Shown: positions 25,072-34,829, counted from the stretch's first letter. The stretch is 64,000 nt of DNA from Planctomycetota bacterium (GCA_014584395.1 JACTMY010000013.1:1-64000), one strand, 5' to 3'. A program made the numbers and translations. The notes: generated by a model not told the origin, from the letters alone.

Positions 25072-27183
25072 ATGCGCCGCTGGCTCTTCTTCGTTGCGTT
25101 GTTGGCTTTATTATCTCCAACGACGGCGTTCGCTCAAATCACGTATAACATCACCTACCAAGACGTCATCGACGGCTCGGGTTTTGGCTTCGACAGCGCG
25201 ACGCAAGGGGCCGCTCGCCGCCAAACGATCGAAGACGCCGCGGCTTACATCGCCACGATTCTCGATGGCCGGGCGACGGTCAATTTGCATTGGGATGCTT
25301 CCTTGAATTTGCCCTCCTCTGGCTTATTGGGCGCCTTTGGCCCCAATGGCTTTGCCAATCAGCCTGGCAGTTTTCAAAATGGCGCCGTCTATCAGCGCAT
25401 CAAATCCAATACACGTCCTTTCGGCAGCATTGACGGGGATGGCGTGATCAATTTTGGCCAACCTTGGTACACCGGCCCGGTCGGCGGCCTGCCTGGCTCT
25501 CAGTTCGACCTCTATACTGTCGGTCTGCATGAAATGCTCCATGGCCACGCCTTTTTGAGCAACACCACCAATAGCAGCGGCTCAGGTTTGCTTGGCAACC
25601 CGTCTGGCAATCCAGACATCTATGCCGCCTTCGACATCTTCATGCAGCGGGGCAACGCCATCGGTGGAACGCGCTTGCTTCGGTCGGATAAATCGCTCTC
25701 CAACTTCGGCACATTTGACTCTTCACTTTCCTCGACCCTCACCAATGGCAACAACACGACGACGGGACTCTTCTTCGGCGGTCAATATGCCGTGGAGGTA
25801 TTTGGGGCGCCAGTGCCGTTATTTGCCCCTTCGACTTATCAACCCGGTTCAAGCACCAGCCACACGAACACTTCGCCCAACGGCGTCATGCATCCTTCCG
25901 TTAGTGCGGGCGTGGCACGGCGGACGCTTTTGCCCTACGAAATCGGTATGTTGCTCGATATCGGCTTCAATCAATACAACTGGAACAGCACCACGGGCAA
26001 TTGGAGCGAAGCCACGACAGTCGCCAATTTGGCCAACTCGCGCTGGCGAACCCATTTGGGCATCACCCTCTCGGCTAGCGGCGGCACGCAGTACAACACC
26101 TTCGCCAATCCCGCCGAGGCGCCCATCCTAGCTCCTTACGGTCAAGTGACTTCCAACATCATCCTCAACTTCGCCGGCAGCGGTTCCGGCTCCTATACGT
26201 CCACGAATGATCTGGGCACCATCCGTCTGGCGCGCATCAACCTCAACAGCACCTCCACCGCCACGAATACAATCACTGGCGGCACCCTGCTCTGGGGCCA
26301 AAACAGCGATGGTTCCAGCAGCGTCATCGCGCCGCGCATCGTGCAGCAAAATTCGGGCGCGTTCGACATCAACAGCAACATGCAAATCCCCAATGGGCTC
26401 ACGGTCACCGGTACGCCCAGCGGCACGGGCCAGGTTAGCCTGGGCGGCGTCATCAGCGGCAACGGCGGCCTGACCAAGCAAGGCAGCTTCACCCTGGTGA
26501 TCAATAACAATAACACCTATCAAGGAGTTACGACCGTCTCAGCAGGCACGCTCCTGGTCAATAATCCCAACGTCGCCCAATCGGGCACCGGCACGGGCAA
26601 CGTCGTCGTGGCGGGCGGAGCGACCCTCGGCGGCAACGGCAGCGTCGGCGGACTGGCGACGTTCCAAAGCGGTTCCACGCTGGCCCCCGGCAACAGCCCC
26701 GGCACGTTGACCTTCCACGACGGCCTCAACATGAACGCCGGCGGCAACTATCGCTGGGAAATGTCCACGCTCTCCACGCTGACCGGCTTTGACCAGATCG
26801 TGGTCACCGGGGGCACGCTCACGCTGGGCGGTTCCTCCTCGGTCACGCTCGACTTTAGCCTCTTGCCGCTGTCGGATCGACCCGATGCCGTAAGCCCCAA
26901 TGCCTTCTGGCATGTGGATCGCACCTGGGTCATCCTCGATTGGCAAGGCGGCGGCAATCCCAACCAGAACTTCGGCTCGCTGACCAACGGCACCGGCTAT
27001 ACCCTCGGCTCTTTCTCCTTGGTCGTGGGCACCGGGTCGAATTTGGGCGACGTCCTCCTTGTCTACTCCGCGGTCCCCGAGCCAACCACGATCGGCCTGT
27101 GCCTGGGCGGAGTGGGCTGCTATCTCCTCTATCGCCGCCGGCAAAAAATCCAGCAGATGCTGGCCGATGCCCGCAACAACTAG
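25072..27183 (+). CDS. PEP-CTERM metalloprotease with autotransporter-type beta repeats
   Basis: 703 residues. Signal peptide (RRWLFFVALLALLSPTTAFA). The N-terminal third is a zinc metalloprotease-like domain: HEMLHGHAF near residue 150 gives an HExxH site, and a downstream MHPSVSAGVARRTLLPYEIG segment could supply the Met-turn; the pattern resembles the NF038122 family. A beta-helical part follows (about 380-560) with autotransporter-associated strand repeats (GNGGLTKQGSFTLVINNNNT and VSAGTLLVNN). The C-terminus is PEP-CTERM: VPEPTT, hydrophobic helix, YRRRQK. Predicted to be secreted and held at the surface. It may process extracellular proteins, but its substrate is unknown. ATG at 25072 with GAGGGAG upstream. 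Confidence 0.8.
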   Translation: MRRWLFFVALLALLSPTTAFAQITYNITYQDVIDGSGFGFDSATQGAARRQTIEDAAAYIATILDGRATVNLHWDASLNLPSSGLLGAFGPNGFANQPGSFQNGAVYQRIKSNTRPFGSIDGDGVINFGQPWYTGPVGGLPGSQFDLYTVGLHEMLHGHAFLSNTTNSSGSGLLGNPSGNPDIYAAFDIFMQRGNAIGGTRLLRSDKSLSNFGTFDSSLSSTLTNGNNTTTGLFFGGQYAVEVFGAPVPLFAPSTYQPGSSTSHTNTSPNGVMHPSVSAGVARRTLLPYEIGMLLDIGFNQYNWNSTTGNWSEATTVANLANSRWRTHLGITLSASGGTQYNTFANPAEAPILAPYGQVTSNIILNFAGSGSGSYTSTNDLGTIRLARINLNSTSTATNTITGGTLLWGQNSDGSSSVIAPRIVQQNSGAFDINSNMQIPNGLTVTGTPSGTGQVSLGGVISGNGGLTKQGSFTLVINNNNTYQGVTTVSAGTLLVNNPNVAQSGTGTGNVVVAGGATLGGNGSVGGLATFQSGSTLAPGNSPGTLTFHDGLNMNAGGNYRWEMSTLSTLTGFDQIVVTGGTLTLGGSSSVTLDFSLLPLSDRPDAVSPNAFWHVDRTWVILDWQGGGNPNQNFGSLTNGTGYTLGSFSLVVGTGSNLGDVLLVYSAVPEPTTIGLCLGGVGCYLLYRRRQKIQQMLADARNN

Positions 27184-27270
27184 TATCTTCCACCAAGCCA
27201 TACACACATCATGCCTTCTTCCTCGCATCGGGGGAGAAGGCATGTTGCTTTTCGTTTGCACTCGTTGGAC

Positions 27271-27615
27271 TTAACGGCGAAAAATGAAGTAGACCGCGCC
27301 GCATAGACACAGCCCGGCCCAGAGAAAATCCCACCGCAAGGGCTGCTTCATGTAGTACAACATGAACGGTATGAAGACGGACAGCGTGATCACCTCTTGG
27401 ATGATCTTGAGTTGCGGCAACGTCAGCTCCCGGTAGCCGATCCGGTTGGCGGGCACCTGCATCATGTATTCGAACAAGGCGATGCCCCAGCTCAGGGCCG
27501 CCGCGAGATACCAGGGTTTATGCTGCAACTCCTTGAGATGGGAGTACCAAGCAAAGGTCATGAAGACGTTGGAAAGTATGAGTAGACCAATACATTTGAG
27601 CACAGTCGCGGACAT
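27271..27615 (-). CDS. DUF486-family small membrane protein
   Basis: 114 residues, matching the usual family length of about 115, from ATG 27615 with GAGGA seven bases upstream. Four membrane helices are visible: LKCIGLLILSNVFMTFAWY, LAAALSWGIALFEYMM, IQEVITLSVFIPFMLYY and FLWAGLCLCGAVYFIF. The order FMTFAWYSHL then NRIGYRELTLPQLKIIQEV is characteristic of DUF486, which is distantly related to small drug/metabolite transporters. Function unproved. It is convergent with the metalloprotease gene. Confidence 0.82.
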   Translation of the reverse strand: MSATVLKCIGLLILSNVFMTFAWYSHLKELQHKPWYLAAALSWGIALFEYMMQVPANRIGYRELTLPQLKIIQEVITLSVFIPFMLYYMKQPLRWDFLWAGLCLCGAVYFIFRR

Positions 27616-27937
27616 ACCATTTCCTCGTGAAGCCATCATGGTACCAACCCGGCAGGCGATGCCCGTGAGGCACATACCCATGGAAGGACTATAGCTTGCC
27701 GCGATGGCCTGCCAAGGTCAATCCCTTGAGCTAACTTGATGAACCTGCTCATGACCTGATCACATTGGGACATGGTCTCATGCAAAGGGTGGCATCAACC
27801 GATCGCACGAACATCCAGATCGATCTACTTGAGTAAAGTCATGCGAAGAAAAGAAATCCCCTCGCTTGACCGCCGCGCTATAGCGGCTGACCGAGCGAGG
27901 GGAACAGGCAGTGAGAACGCACTCAAGCCAGCAGCAG
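27616..27937. other. Intergenic stretch with terminator, no gene seen
   Basis: 322 bases between the DUF486 gene and the end of the S46 peptidase gene. It holds the hairpin at 27857-27903. No coding frame or other structure is evident. Confidence 0.5.
27857..27903 (-). terminator. Intrinsic terminator of the S46 peptidase gene
   Basis: Outer stem TCCCCTCGCT / AGCGAGGGGA (10 bp) with an inner GCCGC/GCGGC stem. On the minus strand it is followed by TTTCTTTTCTTC. It begins about 35 bases after the stop codon. Confidence 0.8.
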
Positions 27938-30040
27938 TTACCGGCTTGCGGCTTGGCCGCGAGTCAATTCATCCGCCAAATCGTTGGCATCGTAAACCTT
28001 GCGCAAGGCTTCGATGATGGCGGCGGAATGAACCGAAACGGCGCGGGCTTGCACGTCGGTGAAGGCATAATCCAGGACCAGGGAGTGGATGTTGCCGTCG
28101 AAGATGATCCCGACGACCTCGCCCTTGGTATTCACCACCGGGCTGCCGGAGTTGCCGCCGATGATGTCGGCCGTGCTGACGAAGTTGAAGGGCGTCCGCG
28201 GATTGATGGCGTGTTTGCGGTCGATCCAGCGCTGGGGCAGCTTGAAGGGATCTTTGCCGCCGTGCTTGGCGCTATGTTCATAGGTGCCGCCCAGTTGGGT
28301 CATGGCCGAGATGAAGCGGCCTTCCTCCTCATAGCCCTTCACCTGGCCAAACGCCAAGCGCAGCGTGAAGGTGGCGTCGGGATAGACCTTGTCGCCAAAG
28401 ACGGCAAAATGGGCCTTGGCGAGCTTGGCGTAGGCCTGCCGCTGCGGCTCCTCGACTTGCTCCTCAAACTGTTTGCGGATGCGGCGGGCTTCATCGTCCA
28501 CCAGCTTGGCCAGCTTGATCATGGGATCATTGCTGGCGTCGATGGCGGCGGAACCACCGTCGAAGAGGCGCTTGCGCTCGGCCACATCCTTGAGCTTCGA
28601 ATGCCGAATCAGTTCGGCGGCCCGGGCTTTCGGCGATTTGCCGTCGAGCACTTTGTGGGTCAGCTCAGCCTGGGGCATCATTTCCATGAGCATGCTCAAC
28701 GAATCCCCCAGCTTGACGATTTCCAGGTCGTCGTAGACGGGAGCGTCGGAGAAGAGGCCCAGCTTCAACGACTCCAAATTGGAAAGGCGGTATTCCCGCA
28801 GCCGATCGGGGCTGGGTTTGTTGCTTTCCTCGGCGTAGCGCACGAGATGGCGGGCGATGCTGAAATGATCCCCTTGAAACGCCAGGCCGCGTTCGAGCAG
28901 ATGGTAATCGCGGATGATCCCCTTGGCGGCTTCCAGCGTCTTGGCGACGTCGTCCCAGGCGGAGCCATACTGTTCGCGCATCTTCGGGTCGCTGTCGATC
29001 TGTTTGCGGAGAAAGTCTTCGGCTGTTCGCTTGTTCTTGAAAAGAACGGGATCTTGCAGCCCGGCCAGTCCGCCCAGTCGAGCCTTGCGGCTGTTTTGAA
29101 TGCCGAATAGATCGTCCTGGGCGCGGCGCATGTTCTCCTCGCTGCGCTCGCCGTAGGTTTTCAACAGCACCTCCATGCGCCGCAGGTAGTTGAGAATGAA
29201 GGGCATGGAATGGTCGCGGAGATATTCCAGATGAGCGACCGTGTACATGCGGCTCGTGCGCCCCGGGTGGCCGGAGACGAAGATCAGATCGCCGTCCGCG
29301 CAGCCTTCCTTGCTCCAGGACAGATAATGTTCGACCTTGGCGGGTTGATCGTTTTCGTAAACGCGGAAGAAGCAGATATCCAGGCAGAAACGGGGATATT
29401 CGAAGTTATCCGGATCGCCGCCAAAAAAGGCGATGTCCTTTTCCGGGGCGAAGACCAGCCGCACGTCGGTGTACTTCTTGAAGCGATAGAGGTGATAGAC
29501 GCCGCCCTGATAGAGGGTGACGACGTCGCTGCGGAGCCCCGTTTTTTCCAGCGACTCCTTTTCGATCTCGTCCATGATCTTGCGGCGGGCGGCAAATGCC
29601 TCGGCGGGGGACATCGATGCAGTCACCGCGGCATTCACGCGGGCGGTGACGTCCTCGATGCTCATGAGCACGTTCAGCTCCAGGTCCTTGGCCTTGATCT
29701 CCTCCGAGGGGTGCTTGGCGTGGAAGCCGTTGTTCAGGTAGTTGTTTTGCTCGGTGCTGATCTTTTGCAGCATGTCGGCGGCGACGTGATGATTGGTCAT
29801 CACCAGTCCATTGGGCGAGACAAACGAGCCGGACCCGCCGCTGTTGAAGCGCACGGACGCTCGCTGCAGATGGTTGAGCCATTCGCTCGTGGGTTCGAAC
29901 CCATAGCGCTCCTTCAACACTTTGACGGGGGGTTGGTTGAACAACCACATGCCTTCATCGCTATGCACTTGCAGCGTTGCCCCCATGATGATTCCCCAGG
30001 CGGCGGCGACCGCCCATCCACGAAACGATCCCCTAATCAT
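27938..30040 (-). CDS. S46 family peptidase (DPP7/DPP11-like)
   Basis: 700 residues, normal for S46. Signal peptide near the N-terminus (WAVAAAWGIIMGATLQVHS). After DEGMWLFN come GGSGSFVSPNGLVMTNHHVA with the catalytic histidine (His85) and, near the end, the serine motif GGNSGSPVVN (Ser about 631). S46 enzymes are chymotrypsin-fold dipeptidyl aminopeptidases of the periplasm that remove dipeptides from peptide N-termini, feeding peptide use. The specificity pocket cannot be read with confidence here. ATG at 30040, own terminator downstream. Confidence 0.88.
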   Translation of the reverse strand: MIRGSFRGWAVAAAWGIIMGATLQVHSDEGMWLFNQPPVKVLKERYGFEPTSEWLNHLQRASVRFNSGGSGSFVSPNGLVMTNHHVAADMLQKISTEQNNYLNNGFHAKHPSEEIKAKDLELNVLMSIEDVTARVNAAVTASMSPAEAFAARRKIMDEIEKESLEKTGLRSDVVTLYQGGVYHLYRFKKYTDVRLVFAPEKDIAFFGGDPDNFEYPRFCLDICFFRVYENDQPAKVEHYLSWSKEGCADGDLIFVSGHPGRTSRMYTVAHLEYLRDHSMPFILNYLRRMEVLLKTYGERSEENMRRAQDDLFGIQNSRKARLGGLAGLQDPVLFKNKRTAEDFLRKQIDSDPKMREQYGSAWDDVAKTLEAAKGIIRDYHLLERGLAFQGDHFSIARHLVRYAEESNKPSPDRLREYRLSNLESLKLGLFSDAPVYDDLEIVKLGDSLSMLMEMMPQAELTHKVLDGKSPKARAAELIRHSKLKDVAERKRLFDGGSAAIDASNDPMIKLAKLVDDEARRIRKQFEEQVEEPQRQAYAKLAKAHFAVFGDKVYPDATFTLRLAFGQVKGYEEEGRFISAMTQLGGTYEHSAKHGGKDPFKLPQRWIDRKHAINPRTPFNFVSTADIIGGNSGSPVVNTKGEVVGIIFDGNIHSLVLDYAFTDVQARAVSVHSAAIIEALRKVYDANDLADELTRGQAASR

Positions 30041-30193
30041 GATGCTCCTCCCTCGGCTGAATGATGTGATGCGCGCCGCCGCTAGAGGGAACGGGAGTCC
30101 GCGGCGGCGACAGACCTGTGAGTCGTTATATCACGTTGGCCAGGGAAGCGTCAGCAAAAAGCGCATCGGCTCAGGATCGATGAAGCAGCGTCC

Positions 30194-33142
30194 TCAAGGC
30201 AGATAGACAAATTCATTGAGGTTTAAGAGCACGTGAGCGAAATCCGTCCAGGCCGAACGCTCGGGCTGGGGCCGCTGGGCATGAAATTGGCGCTGCTCCT
30301 CGATGAACCGCAAAGCGAGCTTGGACTCCGTCTCCGTGGGCGGTCGGCCCAGGACAAGCCAATAACCGCGCTCCACGCGAGCTTGCGGTTCCGCGCCGCC
30401 CTCCGCCTGCAGCCGCTCGGCCAAGTACCCCGCCTGGTCGTGCATGAAATCGCTGTTCATGAGCATGAGCGCCTGCGTCGGCACGTTCGTCGGCAGCCGG
30501 CGCTCGCAACTTTGCGTGGCGTCGGGGGCGTCAAAACCTTCCATCAGCGGATGCAGCACGGACCGCTTGACGAACAGATAAACGCTCCGCCGCCAATGCT
30601 CCGGTCCTTCCTGGGTGATCATGGGCCATTTGGCCGTCGATCCCGTGGCGATCAAGCTGGGCTGGATCCGCGCCTTAACCCCCGGTCCGAACATGTCCCG
30701 GTTCAGTTTCCCCGAAACATGGAGGATGCCGTCCCGCAGCGCTTCCGCTTCGATTCGCTTCCGGGGGTAGCGCCATAGGAGCACGTTGTTGGGATCGATC
30801 AGGACGGCGGACTCGTTGATACACGAACTTTGCCGATAGGCGGCGGACAGCATGATACGCTTATGCATGGGCTTCCATTGCCAGCCGTCCTGAATGAAGC
30901 GGCGCGCCAACCAATCGAGCAATTCGGGATGGCTGGGCCGGGCGCCATTCAAGCCGAAGTTGCTGCTCGTCTCGACCAGTCCCCGTTCAAAGTGCCATTG
31001 CCAGATGCGGTTGACGATGACCCGGGCGGTGAGCGGATGGTCCGGGCTGGCGATCCACCGCGCCAGGACGGTGCGCCGCCCCGTGCTGCGCGCGGTCTCA
31101 ACCGGTTCGGGAAATTCCAGTGTTTGACGGTTCAAACAACCCGGCACGCCCGGCTTCACCTCAGGCCCTTGCATGCGATGATCGCCGCGGAGCAGCAGGA
31201 AAGTCGGCCGGGGCTGGCGTCCCGCGTCCCGGATGCCCATCGCCAATGGGGGTTGGATTTTTTCCTGCTCGAGCCGCTGCGTCGTTCGCTCCAGTTCTTG
31301 CTTCTGCTGTTGGCGGCGGGGGAATTCTTCAGGCTCCCAAGCCACGTCGGCGGCCGCTAGTTTGGGCAATCCTGTCCACAACAAATGACCATCGCTCCGT
31401 TTGACCTGGAGACGCCGAAAGCGCGCGGCGCCTTGCATGCCGCCCAGGCCGATGCATCCTCGGGACAACCCCGCCACGGGCGCATCGAACAGCAATTCCT
31501 CCTCGATAAACACCTTGACTTGGTCGCCGAGCAGAGCGATGCGCACCCGGGTCCAACCGTCGGCCTTGAAGTGCGGCGAGTCGGCTTCTTGCAGCGTTTG
31601 CCTTTGGCCGCCGCTGATCCGCACCAACTTGCTCCTGGCCTTGGCCTGCTGAGTCAACTCGACCCAAAGCACATCCGCTCCGGAGTTAGCCCGAACAGCC
31701 AGCCCGAGCCGGGCCCCTTCACCCCGGGCCTGCACCTCGCCTTCGAGGATGTAGTCCGTCCAGTTCGGGTCGCCGAACAGGAGCAGGGCAGGCGGGTCGG
31801 CGTCCTGCTTTTCGAGAGGCGCTTCGTGGATCAGGGTTTGACCGTCCATGCGCCATGGGCCCGTTTGCATCAGGACGGAGGTTTCGACGTCGCGCAAGCG
31901 TTGCTTGTGTTCTTGAATGCGGCGATGCAGTTGGCCGTTGTGCTGCCGCAAGCGTTCCCGCTCCTCGGGCGTGCCCACGTTGTAGTCGATCTTTTCGCGG
32001 GAGTTGAAGATGGCCAGCATTTCGTAGTAATTCTTTTGACTGATCGGATCGTACTTGTGGTCGTGGCAGCGGGCGCAGCCGATGGTCAGCCCGAGAAAGA
32101 CGGAGGAGGTGGTGCTGAGGACGTCGTCCAACTCATCGAGTCGATTTTTTTCGTTGACCTGATTATCAATGGTGGGGCCATGGCGGCAAAAGCCGGTGGC
32201 GGTCAAGGCTTCTGCCTTGTAGGGGTATAGTTCATCGCCCGCCAGTTGCTCGAGGATAAAGCGGTCATAGGGCTTGTCGGCGTTGAAGGAGCGGATGACG
32301 TAATCCCGGTAGCGAAAGGCATGGGGCCGATCCACGTCAAACTCGAAGCCATCGGAGTCGGCATAGCGGGCGACGTCGAGCCAATGCCGGCCCCAGCGTT
32401 CGCCATAGGCCGGCGAGGCGAGCAGCCGATCGAGCAGTTTTTCGTAGGCGTCCGGGGAGGTGTCGCTAAGAAACGCCTGCACTTCCTCCGGCGTGGGAGG
32501 CAAGCCCGTCAGGTCGAAGGTCGCCCGGCGGATCAGCTCCCGCGGGCTGGCGGGAGGGTTGAACGTCAGCCCCTTGGCTTGCAGCTTGGCCAGGACAAAA
32601 CGGTCGACCTCGTTGATCACCCCTTGCGGACGCTTCAATTCCGGAAGAGCGGGGTCGCGGATGGGTTGGAACGACCAATGCAGCGCGCTGCCTTCCGAAC
32701 CCGAGCCGGACAGGGAAGAGGCCTCGAAAAGGGGCCGGTCCTTGGGCAGCCCCGCGATCCAATCGCGGATCGTTTTCATCTCGGTTTCACTAAGCTGCCC
32801 CTCCGGGGGCATGTGCGGTTCGTTGTCTTTTTGAATCAATTGAAACAACAAACTGCCATCCGGCTCGCCTGGCTCGATGACCGGCCCCGTGCCGCCGCCC
32901 TTGGCCAGCCGTTCGAGGGAGGTCATATCCAGCTTGCCCTTGTGCTTTTCGGCGTTGTGGCACTTGCAACAGTTCGCTTCGAGGATGGGGCGAATCTTCT
33001 GCTCAAAGGTGGCGCTGGCGTCCGGCGCTGGCGCCTGGGGCGGAGCGGGATCCGGCGGCTCGGTCCAGGCCAGGGATGTGGATACCAGTCCCACTCCCAA
33101 CAGAAGCATCAGGCCGCGAAGGATGGATTGCCTGGATTTCAT
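30194..33142 (-). CDS. Planctomycete cytochrome c / DUF1549 / DUF1553 protein with inserted LamG-like domain
   Basis: 982 residues. Signal peptide (LMLLLGVGLVSTSLAW). A PSCyt1-type cytochrome c domain follows, with the heme motif CCKCH at 58-62 and HMPPEGQL as likely axial-Met region near 117. DUF1549 (PSCyt2) comes next (DRFVLAKLQAKGL, then SPAYGERWGRHWLDVARYAD), with CARCHDHKYDPI as a second CxxCH. A beta-rich segment of about 170 residues (roughly 430-600; WTDYILEGEVQARGEG, VKVFIEEELL) looks like a LamG/DUF1080-type fold inserted before DUF1553 (PSD1; HPLTARVIVNRIWQWHFERG). These proteins are a hallmark of planctomycetes and often sit beside a DUF1501 gene, which is absent here. The precise role is not established. 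Confidence 0.88.
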   Translation of the reverse strand: MKSRQSILRGLMLLLGVGLVSTSLAWTEPPDPAPPQAPAPDASATFEQKIRPILEANCCKCHNAEKHKGKLDMTSLERLAKGGGTGPVIEPGEPDGSLLFQLIQKDNEPHMPPEGQLSETEMKTIRDWIAGLPKDRPLFEASSLSGSGSEGSALHWSFQPIRDPALPELKRPQGVINEVDRFVLAKLQAKGLTFNPPASPRELIRRATFDLTGLPPTPEEVQAFLSDTSPDAYEKLLDRLLASPAYGERWGRHWLDVARYADSDGFEFDVDRPHAFRYRDYVIRSFNADKPYDRFILEQLAGDELYPYKAEALTATGFCRHGPTIDNQVNEKNRLDELDDVLSTTSSVFLGLTIGCARCHDHKYDPISQKNYYEMLAIFNSREKIDYNVGTPEERERLRQHNGQLHRRIQEHKQRLRDVETSVLMQTGPWRMDGQTLIHEAPLEKQDADPPALLLFGDPNWTDYILEGEVQARGEGARLGLAVRANSGADVLWVELTQQAKARSKLVRISGGQRQTLQEADSPHFKADGWTRVRIALLGDQVKVFIEEELLFDAPVAGLSRGCIGLGGMQGAARFRRLQVKRSDGHLLWTGLPKLAAADVAWEPEEFPRRQQQKQELERTTQRLEQEKIQPPLAMGIRDAGRQPRPTFLLLRGDHRMQGPEVKPGVPGCLNRQTLEFPEPVETARSTGRRTVLARWIASPDHPLTARVIVNRIWQWHFERGLVETSSNFGLNGARPSHPELLDWLARRFIQDGWQWKPMHKRIMLSAAYRQSSCINESAVLIDPNNVLLWRYPRKRIEAEALRDGILHVSGKLNRDMFGPGVKARIQPSLIATGSTAKWPMITQEGPEHWRRSVYLFVKRSVLHPLMEGFDAPDATQSCERRLPTNVPTQALMLMNSDFMHDQAGYLAERLQAEGGAEPQARVERGYWLVLGRPPTETESKLALRFIEEQRQFHAQRPQPERSAWTDFAHVLLNLNEFVYLP

Positions 33143-33298
33143 CGACTCAACCTAATAACGGCATGGGCGGGAGATCAGGACAAGCGCGTGAGGAAGGTTC
33201 TCCCTTTCAATTGTGCGCACTCGCTGGGAAAAAGAAAAGAGAGAATCAGACATCCCGCAGCCTGTTCAGGAGATGAGATTCGAATGAGGGGAGCTTCT

Positions 33299-34006
33299 TC
33301 ATTTCGCGGGATGTCCCAGGGGGATTAGGTAGACCACTTGCAAACGGCTGGGTAAGTGGAGCACCTTCGCAGCTTGGGATTCGTCCAGGGCCGCGATGGG
33401 CACCCCAACCAGTCCCAAGGCGGTGGCTTGTAGGAGGACGTTCTGAGCGGCATGGCCTACTTCCAGTAAGCTGTAGCGTTCCGCCCTGGCTCCATATCGG
33501 CTCGCCAAACGCGACACGTCCATGGTCAAAACCATGCAGACCGGGGCAGCCCCCACGGCAGGCTGATCCAGCGCCGCGGCCTGAAGCGGACGTCGGAGGT
33601 CGCCGGCTTGGAGCTTTTTCAGCACGTGGCCCTTGGGTTCGTATTCATGCAGGCCGTCTGGGTCGATGATGAAGACCGTCAGCGGATACAAGGCGCCGGC
33701 CGAGGGCGTGGTGCGAAAGCCTTGCACGAGGTCGCTGATGCCCTGAGCCGCCCAGCACAGGGCGGCGATCTGGTCCTGCGTCAAAGGTTGGCCGCTGAAC
33801 TCGCGATGCGATCGACGGCGGGCCAAAGCCTCCGCCAGGCTCATGCCAGCGCTTTTAGCCGGTTCAGGCAAGCGGTTCACCTGCAAGGGAGGATGGGCGT
33901 GGTCCTGTTTTTCGAATCCAAGGGTCAACCATAACACGAGACCCGCGCAGACCAAAACCATGGCCAAGGCAAACATCGACCATCCCGTCCAGCCTTTCGC
34001 CATCAT
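33299..34006 (-). CDS. SagB/ThcOx-like nitroreductase-family protein with membrane anchor
   Basis: 235 residues. An N-terminal membrane helix (MFALAMVLVCAGLVLWLTLGF) is followed by an FMN nitroreductase fold: RRSHREFSGQPLT with the conserved arginines, CWAAQGIS, TPSAGALYPL and ALGLVGVPIAAL. The SAGALYPL stretch is typical of the SagB/ThcOx group, whose members oxidise azolines in peptide natural products, although many have other or unknown roles. No precursor peptide, cyclodehydratase or YcaO gene is nearby, so a RiPP role is not supported. ATG start; a second ATG follows directly. Confidence 0.8.
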   Translation of the reverse strand: MMAKGWTGWSMFALAMVLVCAGLVLWLTLGFEKQDHAHPPLQVNRLPEPAKSAGMSLAEALARRRSHREFSGQPLTQDQIAALCWAAQGISDLVQGFRTTPSAGALYPLTVFIIDPDGLHEYEPKGHVLKKLQAGDLRRPLQAAALDQPAVGAAPVCMVLTMDVSRLASRYGARAERYSLLEVGHAAQNVLLQATALGLVGVPIAALDESQAAKVLHLPSRLQVVYLIPLGHPAK

Positions 34007-34077
34007 TGCCCCCTGCCGTTCAAGATCGACTGGCCGCCAGGCGGCTGAGCGAGATCGCCTTAGAACTCGACCCTCAG

Positions 34078-34503
34078 CTACTTGTCAGCGGGAGTGACTG
34101 TCACCATCCAGCCGACGCCGAAGCGGTCCGTGACCATGCCGAAACAGGGGGACCAAAACGTCTTGCCAAGGGGCATCATGACCTGGCCGCCATCGGATAA
34201 TCCAGCGAAAGCTTTTTGTGCGTCCGCCTCGGCAGAGAAGGACAGCGACAGGCTAAACCCCTTGAATCCAGTTGACTGATCATCGCAACCATCCGACGCC
34301 ATGAGAATCGCTTCGCCGACGCGGATCGTGGCGTGCATGATCTTGTTCTCGAAGCCCGGCTGCAAGAGTCCAGGTGGATGCGGGTCGGGACTGTCGCTGT
34401 GCCGCATCATGAATTCCACTTTGGCGCCGATGGCTTGGCCATAAAAGGCGATGGCTTCCTCGCAACGGCCCGCGAAGTACAAGTAGGGTTGAATGTGCGT
34501 CAT
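34078..34503 (-). CDS. VOC-family PhnB-like protein
   Basis: 141 residues from ATG 34503, with AAGGA eight bases upstream. MTHIQPYLYFAGRCEEAIAF opens the first beta-alpha-beta unit, and WSPCFGMVTDRFGVGWMV closes the protein, as in PhnB/3-demethylubiquinone-like VOC proteins. No metal set typical of glyoxalase is obvious. Function unknown; some relatives act in resistance or as small-ligand binders. A longer upstream frame lacks a ribosome site. Confidence 0.85.
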   Translation of the reverse strand: MTHIQPYLYFAGRCEEAIAFYGQAIGAKVEFMMRHSDSPDPHPPGLLQPGFENKIMHATIRVGEAILMASDGCDDQSTGFKGFSLSLSFSAEADAQKAFAGLSDGGQVMMPLGKTFWSPCFGMVTDRFGVGWMVTVTPADK

Positions 34504-34829
34504 GGGCGATGTCCTTTCATGCTGGTTCAGCAAGCCATGGGATCAGGTGTACACCAAGACGGTGCGTTTTCGATTCGCCAAATGACAGATCGGGCATGAG
34601 GCGTCTTGGCTTGGAATTGATGTTAAACCAAACCCGCTTCGTTGCCAAAGGAAATGGATTGCCGTTCGAAACAAAAGAGGCGAGTGGCGGCCTGGCCGCC
34701 TCCATGGGGCAACTCGATGACCGGGGCTTTGGGTCGTTTGACTAGCATTGAACTCCCCTTCGCCATACGATGTCATGGACTTCATTGACTTTCGTTCCCA
34801 ACGTTCATCACCCCCACCGCGAGGCCGCC
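34504..34829. other. Divergent intergenic stretch, no gene seen
   Basis: 326 bases between the minus-strand PhnB-like gene and the plus-strand isomerase gene. No convincing reading frame. A GC hairpin (GGCGG / CCGCC near 34685-34700) is the only structure noted; it has no T run. Confidence 0.45.
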
